NCBI RefSeq assembly: GCF_014898055.3
Contig: NW_023601433.1
Coordinates: forward strand, 72,771,683 to 72,835,682
DNA length: 64,000 nt
Direction: 5' to 3'
From: Talpa occidentalis
Taxonomy: Eukaryota > Chordata > Mammalia > Eulipotyphla > Talpidae
Shown: positions 56,374 through 64,000 of the stretch, piece after piece
How the letters are laid out: each line of letters begins with the position of its first letter
Position numbering within the stretch: position 1 is the first letter of the stretch
Translations under genes and position numbers: made by a program
The notes under the pieces: generated by a model
The model's input: the letters and a program-made list of their open reading frames with translations, nothing else
What the model was told of the DNA's origin: nothing
Database searches by the model: none

Positions 56374-56569
56374 TAAATTCATATAATTTAAGCACCCACA
56401 CTGGCAAGTGACTAGTGCTGGATAGCACAGGTGTAGTCTATGGTCACATGACCACACAAAGAGTTGTGAACTGTGGAGAGTGCTATGAGCAACCAGAACA
56501 GGTATGTTGAAAGTCCTTAAGACCACCTTCAAGTTCAGGAAGTGAGCGGCATAGAGTCCCTGCAAATCC

Positions 56570-57380
56570 TTTATCAGAGGACTCACAGAAGTCAGGAAAC
56601 CAGCTGGGCTCATGGTTGTAGTTTATTACACACACAGCCAGGGACCTGCAACAACCGCTGGATTTGCCTTGGCCAAGGAGTCCTTCAGACTAAGTTCCAT
56701 GAAGCCATAAATTACTGTGTGTTAGCTCATGGCTGAACTAGAATCCTTCATTAATAAGCCTCTGATACCAGCATAGACCCCAGTTATACCTTAAGTTGTG
56801 ATTTCTATTCTACTCATCTCACTCACCAGTCCCCAGGGTGACCCCTGAAGTCCATTCCTCCGTGTGAGACCCTTTGTGGCTGCCTGCGTAGCCCAGAATA
56901 AAGCCACTTTCTTGTTGCTATGACCAGGCAGGAGCTATGTTCCCTTCCTTTCCACTGTATCAAACCAGCACAGGGCAAGCGTGCCTAGGACTGAGTCCAG
57001 TAGGGAGGAGTGAGCTTGCAGTTGTTGTTCCCCAGTGGAGTCTGCCAGATGCACATTCTCCAAGGCCACGTGTGGCAACAGGTATGGAGTATCCCAGCCA
57101 GGGAAGCTCACCTAAGCCACTGTGTCCAGCAACAAGTTAAAGGTGTCAGTAGACTGAGCACCCACATGACTGACCTTAGTAACTCACTCTCCAGCTTCTC
57201 CAGAAGTAAAATCACACAGAGTGACCCCAGATACCCCACTACCCCATAAACCACTACGTAAGTCACATTGTGAGCAAAGGCATCAGGCCTGGGGTGGCCC
57301 AGGGCCCCAGGAACACAAAGACTCCTGTTAGTGAGGAGCTCCCAGAGGCTTAGAGGTAATCTCTCAGGAGCTGGTCTAGT
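56570..57380. mobile_element. Old ERVL-like LTR remnant containing the right arm
   Basis: AGGACTCACAGAAGTCAGGA, GGTTGTAGTTTATTACA and, after the arm, AGCACAGGGCAAGCGTGCC, GGGAAGCTCACCTAAGCCAC, GTGTCCAGCAACAAG follow the order of an old LTR family read in one direction. The right arm of the inverted repeat lies inside it. Family and strand are uncertain. Confidence 0.4.
56629..56966 (-). repeat. Inverted repeat, right arm (338 bp)
   Basis: Partner of 53,431-53,767. Contains CCCAGAATAAAGCCACTTTC near 56,895. A transcript across both arms could fold into a long hairpin. Confidence 0.95.
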
Positions 57381-57723
57381 TCTTTTTTGGAATGTTCAGG
57401 GTCAAGCATCCTAAATCTGCTAAGTTAACCCTTAATGCACAATATGATTCTGCAGGTGGGAAGAACAAGGGCTTTCCAACTTGGAGATGGTGCCAGTGAT
57501 CATCATCTGAGTGGTTCATTGCCCTTCTCAGCACTCCGTTCCTGCCATTAGACTTACAGCAGTTTATAATTACTCTAGTCATTGCTTTACCTGCTTCTGT
57601 CTGCCTCATTTGCTAAGCCAAGGGCTCTGCGAGGGTAATGTGTGTGTCTGTCTGGTCTCTGCCGTTTCCCTAGTAAGTAACATACTCTGCACACTGCCCA
57701 ACAGAGAAATATTTTTACTCCAC

Positions 57724-57991
57724 TTTTTTTTTAAAGATTTATTTATTTATGCATACAAGAGCTGGGGTACAGGCCAGAGGTGCGGGGGGTGAGAGGATTC
57801 ACCAGAGACAGAGTGGGGAACAGAACAGGCAGACTAACTGAAATACACTGCTGAGGGGAGCAGTGGGAGAGACAGGAGATGTCTCCTGAGCCATGTGGGT
57901 TGCTCCCTGGCCAGGGATCGAACTCGTGCTCCAGTGGCTGCAAATAGCCTGATAGGTTGCGCTTCAACCCCCTGTGCCCCCAGGGAGGCCC
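57724..57991 (-). mobile_element. tRNA/LTR composite SINE (copy K)
   Basis: Full-length minus-strand copy: tail complement AAAGATTTATTTATTTATGC, body, B box complement GGGATCGAACTC, end CCCCCAGGGAGGCC. The imperfect target-site duplication is TTTACTCCAC and TTGACTCCAC. Confidence 0.92.
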
Positions 57992-58375
57992 TTGACTCCA
58001 CGTTTGAAGAAATTAAAATGGTTACAAAAAATACATGAGAAACAACATATTAAAATTGTAAACAAAGGCAGTATCAGTTTTATTGCTGAATTTTCCTTTT
58101 GCTTCCTGCTGAAATAAGGCTAGGCACTATTTATGCCACATGTCATTGCATAACATTTTGATATTTTGAGCATTATGGACTTTTTTGCTTTTAGATATTT
58201 TAAAAATACTGCATCAAAATATTATTTACCTTGAGTTCTGAAGTTTTTGGTGCCCCCTTAAATTATGTACTTAAGGTAAATGCCTCATTTGCTCACCCTC
58301 TTCCTCTTCCTGGCCCTACTGCTCCCCACACAGCAGGTTCTCAGCAAAAGTTTGTTGAATGAAAGAAATCAGCCA
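57992..58375. other. AT-rich unique sequence
   Basis: Nothing recognised except a short L2-like end near 58,340 (AGTTTGTTGAATGAAAGAAA). Confidence 0.3.
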
Positions 58376-58379
58376 CCCG

Positions 58380-58490
58380 TGAGGTGGATTTTGGTGTCTC
58401 TGTTTTCAGACTAGGAGATGGAGATTCAGGGAGGTGAAACAACTTGCCTACAACCCAGCAGTGGAACTGGGACTTGTTCCTAGATTGTCT
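58380..58490 (-). repeat. MIR SINE fragment
   Basis: GGAGATTCAGGGAGGTGAAA and ACAACCCAGCAGTGGAACTG: minus-strand MIR core. Confidence 0.6.
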
Positions 58491-59865
58491 TTCTCCAAGC
58501 CTGGGCATTTGCCCACTGTGCCAGGCTGTCTCCCCTCCCTGCTGCCTCTGAGCATCCAGTCTGGAATGGAACATTCTATGGGTCCCTGGGAGAGCAACAT
58601 CTCTGGGGGAAGGAGGCCATGGTGAGGAGAGAAGACTGGGAACTGGAGAGGGCATCACACATGTTCAAGACGTCTGGATGGAGAAACATGATCAGCATAT
58701 TCCAGGCGAGACCAACCCCCTGCCTTTGTCACTCACTGTAAATTGTCCCCCAATCACTGGGTTGACAGAGATGGATTCCCAGAGCTCACAGCACAATTAA
58801 GCTTTCTCAAGCATCTCATGGGGGGAAAGAGGCAGTTGGTTTACTTGAGAATGCTTGGGGGTAATTTCCTGATGTCCCTCCCACCATTACAGAGCTTTTG
58901 CTCCAATCTCTTATCATATGTAATTCCTAATGATTTCTCTGTTATGTCCTGTTTTATTAAAGCGTCATTGAACTATACCCTATTGATTTAGATTTCACAG
59001 ACAATTGAAATTTAAATTGACTCCAAATTGAATGTCTCCATGTAATCTCTGTTCTGCAATAAAGATAGATAAAATGCTTCTATTTTTGATAACAAGTTAT
59101 ACTGGAGGCACATTTTAATTTTGGGAGGGAAGAAAAAAATGTGACAGAGTCTTGACTTTCTTTGAAAAGTGGCTGATAGTTCAGGGTCTGGGAGTGTTTT
59201 TTCTACCCCCTTCTGGGGCACAATGCCAGAGCTATAGAATTCTGGAATGTCTGGGCTGGCTCACAGATGGGAGTGGAAGTGATCTAGTCTGACCCACGAA
59301 TGAATGAATTAGGTGATCCAGCCATAGATCTACCACTTGTCCAGTGAGGAAAGCATATTTGCAGAGAGAGGACAGAGGAACAACAGTGAGGAAAGCTCAT
59401 CCCAATGTGAATCTCATGACATTGCGTTGGGTCAAGGGAGCCATTTTGGAGAAAGGAGGGAGATGCCTCAGTGCCACCACTACGGGATGCTGTCAGGCAG
59501 TACCTATTCCCACCCAGGGCCAAAACATTCATGGCAACGGTCACTCTCACAGTTTCTCTCCCTTCCCATTGATGATGATCTAGCAGCTGGGTCTGGAGAA
59601 GGAGGACTAGAAGAGGCAAGAAGATACCATCACATGAATTTTGTATTCTTTCTGGGAGAGATGATATGAAAAGGGGAGAATCAAGTGCCAATGAGAATCC
59701 AAAGAGAAGTTGAGCTGACTAGTCAGATCCTTGAGATCCTTCTAGAACAGTTTTAAGTATAAGCAATCATTACCTCTAGAGCATTCGAGAGCCACCATAG
59801 AACCTAGCCCACCTGAATCACAGCATTTAGACATCGGTTGAATGACGGAAAGGTAGATTCGTCTC
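58491..59865. other. Unique sequence, no gene seen
   Basis: No splice-supported exon or recognised repeat. Short frames on both strands near 59.3-59.7 kb look like chance. Confidence 0.35.
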
Positions 59866-59869
59866 CTAA

Positions 59870-60335
59870 TTCTGTTGTAATAAATCATCGCAACACAAAT
59901 TTATACTCTTATAAGTCTGGAGGTCATAACTCTAAGATCTTTCAGGGCTATAATCAACAAGTTGGAAAAGCTGTGTTCTTTCTGGAGAGAATTCTTTTCC
60001 TTAACTTTCCCTGCTTCTAGAGGTTGCCTGAATCCCTTGGTTTGTGATTCCTTCCTCCATTTTCAGGCCAGCAGTGGAGCATCTTCCAACAGGTCTCTCT
60101 TTCCCCCTGCCCTGCTCCTCTCTCTTCCACTTCCTCCCTCCCTGCTTTTCTGCCTCCCAGCACACTTTCGCCTTTACCTCTCTTTCTCTGACTTTGACCC
60201 TCCTGTGGTTATCTCGGGCCCACTCTGCTAATTTAGGATAACCTTTCCAATTCTTAGACCTTGACATAATCACACCTACAAAACCTCTTTGCCATGTAAG
60301 GTGATGTATTTAGAATTTCTGGGCATTAGGATGTG
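59870..60335 (-). mobile_element. MLT1-type MaLR LTR, minus strand
   Basis: CTTATAAGTCTGGAGGTCAT, CTTCTAGAGGTTGCCTGAAT, CCTTCCTCCATTTTCAGGCC, CCTTGACATAATCACACCTA and AAAACCTCTTTGCCATGTAA follow the complement of an MLT1-like LTR. Confidence 0.65.
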
Positions 60336-60394
60336 AACGTCAGTGGAGGGGCCCACGAAGGAACTGGAAATGCCAACATTGCAGTGAACTAAGT

Positions 60395-60450
60395 TTAGCC
60401 ATAGTCCTCCCTACTGTGTGTCTCTCACTCCCTACTGTGTGTCTCTCACA
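60395..60450. repeat. 22-bp tandem duplication
   Basis: CTCCCTACTGTGTGTCTCTC followed by AC is present twice in succession. Confidence 0.9.
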
Positions 60451-60829
60451 ACAAAACCCACTGTGCCAAGATGACAGCTTATTGTGGAGGTGATGGCAAA
60501 AGACGGAATCCAGGGCTCCCAATCCCTTGCAGCATTGTCTCAAGGTCTCGGGGCTTCCAGTGCCCCGCGGGAGCTGTGTCACGGGACTGTGGAGCTCACC
60601 TGAGAAGCTGATTTGAATTTCTCCAGTTTTTACCCCCACCCCTAGAGGAGTGGCAACACAATGAGGAAAAACTGGGGAAACATTTATTTTTGCCGAGGGC
60701 TGGAGGCCCTAAGGTCTGTCAAGCCATGAATGGACTGAGCAAACTGATGCTATCAAAACCCACTGATGCTATCATGAAATTTCAAGCTTAGTGCATTAGC
60801 CAGAAATCCAAAAGGCAGTTACCATCCAG

Positions 60830-61080
60830 CGTAGTAAATGTCTTGGGGTAAAATGTGGGGTGCATGGAATAGACGGAGAGTAACTGGCTCACACTAGGGG
60901 CATCAGGGAGGGCCTCTTGAAGGAAGTGACCTCTAAGATTACGTCTGTAGCATCTGGAGGACGCAGCCTGGAGAGAGACTTTCAGGGGAGACGAAACAGC
61001 ATGTGCAAAGGTCCTCAGGTGAGCGAACATGCTCATTCAGGGAACTAAGGAGAGCCCAGTCTGACAGGGGCATTGAGTCC
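60830..61080 (-). repeat. L2 fragment
   Basis: CATCAGGGAGGGCCTCTTGA, AAACAGCATGTGCAAAGGTC and GAGCGAACATGCTCATTC match minus-strand L2 3' sequence. Confidence 0.6.
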
Positions 61081-61364
61081 GAGGTGGAGGCTAGTCAGGT
61101 CTTCTAATTTCTACCCCAGAACGTTACACAGTTGTAATGACAAGGTTATTTATGGCATGTGGCACCTTGTTTGTCCCATTGAATTGAATTGTTAGCTTAT
61201 AAGGGCAATAGTTCTATCTGTTTTGCTCATGGTTGAATGCCCAGAAGATAGCATGGTGCTTAGTTATCATGTCTACATGGCATCAAATGAACACACAGGT
61301 CCAGACTCCCTCAGCCCTCTCCTCTGTCCTATTAGACCAGTAGAAGTGTTGAGCATGTCCTCCT

Positions 61365-61765
61365 AGTTGATTCTATTCTCTTTCCATTCCATCCCATTCA
61401 GCTTGTCTCTACTATGCGATTCCACTCTATCCCACTCCATTCTATTTAATGTCATGCCACGCCATCCCAGTCCAGGCTACGCCATTGCATTCTATCCTGC
61501 TTCATGCCATCTGCTCACTCCATTTCCACTCCATCCCACTCCATGCCATTTCTCCTTACTTCATGCCACTCCACGCCATTCCATTCTGCTTTAGTCTATT
61601 CCGCTCTAGTCGATTCTTTCCATTCTACCTATTCCACTTTGTCTCGCATCATGCCACCCCACTCTACTGCATTCCATTTTACCTATTCCCATGATTCCTC
61701 CCACTCTGCTCCTTTTGATTCTACACCATCAATGTCATCTCTACTCATTCCATTCACGTTCCTCA
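61365..61765. repeat. Degenerate CCATT/ATTCC pentamer satellite
   Basis: About 400 bp built on irregular CCATTC, CCACTC, CCATCC and ATTCTAT units (for example CCATTCCATCCCATTC at 61,384). The strand bias (almost no G) and pentamer background are like a decayed (ATTCC)n satellite. Open frames here are compositional. Confidence 0.85.
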
Positions 61766-62750
61766 TGCCTGGAAATATTTACAATGATCTTCCAGGATGA
61801 CAAGTCCTGAATATTTCAGGATGAATGAGCTGATTTTAGAGAGAGAAAAGACATTGGTTAACAAAGAGCCTACTCCCACTTCCCAGCTGCTTCTTTATGA
61901 TCTGTCACTGAGACCTGGGGCAGGAGGAGAAGGTGATGGTCTGCTTATTGATAAGCAGAACTTTGCTTCCCATTTTGATGCTATTTTGGGGTCTATTCAG
62001 GAAAGAATCCTGCAGAAGAAGAGGTGTTTGTGGTGGGTCATCAAATCCCTTCTGAAAACTTAATCCCTATCCTTGAAGAATGCTTAGGTTAATTTTCCTG
62101 ATTTGCATACCAGTTCTCCAGACCCCTGGAGGAGTCTTTTCCAGAAGCTTAGAGTCTCTGGAAGGCCTGATCATCGCTGAACTGAGTGTGGCTCCCTCCC
62201 TAATGCCCTCTGCTCTGGCCAGGATTTCCTTTTCCTGACACACTGTGCTGCCCCTCTACCCCACCCATTCCCAGTTCAACTCTGCTCAGAGCCTCGGTGA
62301 TCATTCTCTGATGGTCTCACATACACATGATCCTGACTGGACTTTCTCCTGACTCCTTTAATGCTGGGTATTTATTTGATCTGCTCCTAAGATCCTCCCC
62401 CAAATCCCCTCCGTGTTTGGACCCCCAGTCCACCTGAAATCCCCTGCCTTCTCTGCTGCTCTGCTTTTTCTCTGCTGTCCCCATATCCCCAGCCTTCCCC
62501 AGGCCACATCCTGCTTGCCCTTGAGTCTCCTGGGCTCAAAGAGTCGGAAGCACCTGGCACATAATTGCAGCTTAATAAATGAATCAATCCTCATTAGGAC
62601 TTGATCGGTCATTAGCCTCATTATCCTGTGAGCAGAGGGTTGGGGAAGCTTTAGAATGCTGAAGGGGGAGAGATCAATGGGGCCATGGACTGCGTCCTCT
62701 CTTGCAGACAGTACTATACACAGAAAGCCAGAAAGCAAGCCATCTTGACT
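61766..62750. other. Unique sequence, no gene supported
   Basis: The plus frame at 61,797-62,063 has no family resemblance I recognise. A TAAT/ATTA-rich patch at 62,560-62,635 is a weak regulatory candidate. Confidence 0.3.
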
Positions 62751-62751
62751 A

Positions 62752-63195
62752 GGAGTCCTCAACCCTGGCTACACGTCAGGTACATAGGGGAAGCCATAAA
62801 GATGCTGATGCCCTGGCTATGAAGGGAGGGGCCTGGGCATTAGTGCTTTTAAAAAACCCCTGTGGGTCCTCCCCTGGTGGCGCAGCGGTTGAGGGCTGGG
62901 CTGCGAACCTGCCCGCAGCCTCTACAGCACCACCGGTTCCATCCCCGGATGCGAGAATCCCACATGGCGCGCATATATATCTCTCCTGCCACTCCTGCTG
63001 CTCCCCTCAGCAGTGTACTTTGGTCCCTCTGCCTGTTCTGCTCCCCACTCTGGCTCTGGTGAATTCTCTCACCCTCCTGCGCTTCGACTGTACCCATTGC
63101 TTGTATAAATAAATAAATAAATAAGTAAATAAATCTTAAAAAAAAAAAAAAATAAAAGCCCCTGAGGGGAGTTTAATGTGCAGCCAAGGAGACCT
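62752..63195. mobile_element. hAT/MER-type DNA transposon split by a SINE
   Basis: GAGTCCTCAACCCTGGCTAC at the left and TTTAATGTGCAGCCAAGGAG at the right are the two ends of a MER-type hAT element (inverted pair CTGGCTACACGTCAG and AATGTGCAGCCAAG). The SINE at 62,867-63,152 sits in the middle. Confidence 0.65.
62867..63152 (+). mobile_element. tRNA/LTR composite SINE (copy D)
   Basis: Best-preserved A box of the set, GGTGGCGCAGCGGTTGAGGG. The B box is degraded (CCGGTTCCATCCC). The body starts near ATATCTCTCCTGCC, and the tail is a (TAAA)n run and poly-A. AAACCCCTGTGGG and AAGCCCCTGAGGG flank it as the target-site duplication. Confidence 0.93.
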
Positions 63196-63944
63196 GAAAT
63201 ATCATTTTTAATTGGTGATAAAAAGGAAAGTTCAAAGTTTGCCCATCTGAGCCCTGCCATGTGTGGGTACTTAATAAATAGCAAGTTTCCTGAGATCTTT
63301 GGATTATTAGCTTAGGCTGGATAGGGTCTTGTCACCACCATCCTGTGTCATGTTGATGTGTGCATCTCCCATGAGCCTCTCAACCACCAATGGCAGCCAT
63401 GTTTGCTCTGTTTGTAGGCTTGGTGCTTAATATCTTTCTTCAAATGGACCTGTAACCTGCTTCACTTATTCTTTGCATAGTCTGTTCTACATTAATTTCA
63501 TGAGTGTGAGTTTGATATTCTACTGGAATTTCTTTCCAACATACTAAAAACACTAACATATTATAATGAAAAGCTAAAACATGTTCACATCTCTATCACG
63601 TAAAATCATTTTGCTGTAGACTGGTTGTGCTTATATGACTCTTTGGAAAATACTATTTTTTAGTTTCCTTTTTTCCTCACAAATAAAATAATGAATATGA
63701 GCAGATTTGAAAGTTGTGCGTCTCTGTTCATGAATGAAATATTATTATTCTTTAATTATATCCTTCTGACAACCTTTGAAATATTAAAAATAGCACTGTT
63801 TCTAATTAATTAAAATAGAGCCCCCTGGGGGTGTAATTTTGTGTGACTTTCTTTTTTTTTGGCATTGGCTGTAGGTCACAGATCAGTTTCACTCTGAAAC
63901 TCCATTTAAGTAAAAACCAGATTTCTCATTAAGAACCTTAAAAT
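63196..63944. other. AT-rich unique sequence
   Basis: No gene or repeat recognised. TAATTAATTAAAATAGAGCC near 63,805 and several ATTA cores make it a weak candidate regulatory block. Confidence 0.3.
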
Positions 63945-63946
63945 TG

Positions 63947-64000
63947 AGGGATTGGGGTCAGAATGGGGCATGTGCAGTTGTATGGGGGAATATAAAAATA
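63947..64000 (+). mobile_element. Young L1 3' terminus running off the window
   Basis: GGATTGGGGTCAGAATGGGG, then GTTGTATGGGGGAATATAAA is the plus-strand version of the L1 3' end seen at 44,040 and 54,310. Only about 54 bp are inside the window and the preceding sequence is not L1, so this is a very short 5'-truncated insertion. Confidence 0.85.

Noticed and set aside
61367..61800. Several overlapping proline/histidine/serine-rich frames
   Set aside because: Caused by the degenerate CCATT satellite.

Overview
The window is mammalian nuclear DNA. It has CpG depletion outside one GC-rich island, dense interspersed repeats (MIR, L2, old and young L1, MaLR-type LTRs, hAT/MER5-type DNA transposons), canonical GT-AG splice signals, and no bacterial-style coding. 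The young SINEs are tRNA-headed, but they are not primate Alu, rodent B1, carnivore CAN-SINE, horse ERE or ruminant Bov-tA. A laurasiatherian, possibly a bat, is my best guess; I cannot prove the species. I find no intact protein-coding gene. The only long genuine reading frames are 5'-truncated L1 ORF2 remnants.

The central gene is a long non-coding RNA on the plus strand, about 12.0 to 28.5 kb. I identify it as MIAT (Gomafu/RNCR2). A CpG island at 11.69-12.25 kb ends in a first exon with a clean CAG|GTAAGA donor at 12,183. Well-formed internal exons lie at 20,042-20,119 and from 21,043. The 3' part carries a dispersed array of TACTAAC/NACTAAC motifs (23.77-24.57 kb and 25.63-25.94 kb), the known SF1-binding signature of this RNA. 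Between the two motif clusters is a second degenerate repeat built on CCTACAYTGGAAAT (24.94-25.28 kb).

Layout: 1-3.1 kb is a nest of LTRs and retroposons. 3.1-11.7 kb is flank with ancient repeats and a perfect minus-strand CTCF consensus (3,671). 11.7-28.5 kb is MIAT. 28.5-44 kb is downstream flank with a plus-strand CTCF consensus (31,631), a perfect SOX-dimer palindrome (31,128), two LTRs, and a homeodomain-motif-rich block (35.8-36.3 kb) that looks like a developmental enhancer. 44-64 kb is gene-free and holds two young L1 fragments with intact target-site duplications, a 39-bp minisatellite, a 338-bp inverted repeat about 97% identical, a degenerate CCATT satellite, and further SINEs.

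The most unusual result concerns the dominant young SINE family (10 certain copies and one tail stub). It is a chimera: a tRNA head with good A and B boxes is joined to a body that matches the R-U5 part of an endogenous retroviral LTR. Two copies of that LTR lie in the same window (33.52-33.96 kb plus strand; 2.05-3.04 kb minus strand, interrupted by later insertions). The join falls about 30 nt downstream of the LTR TATA box, roughly where its transcript should begin.
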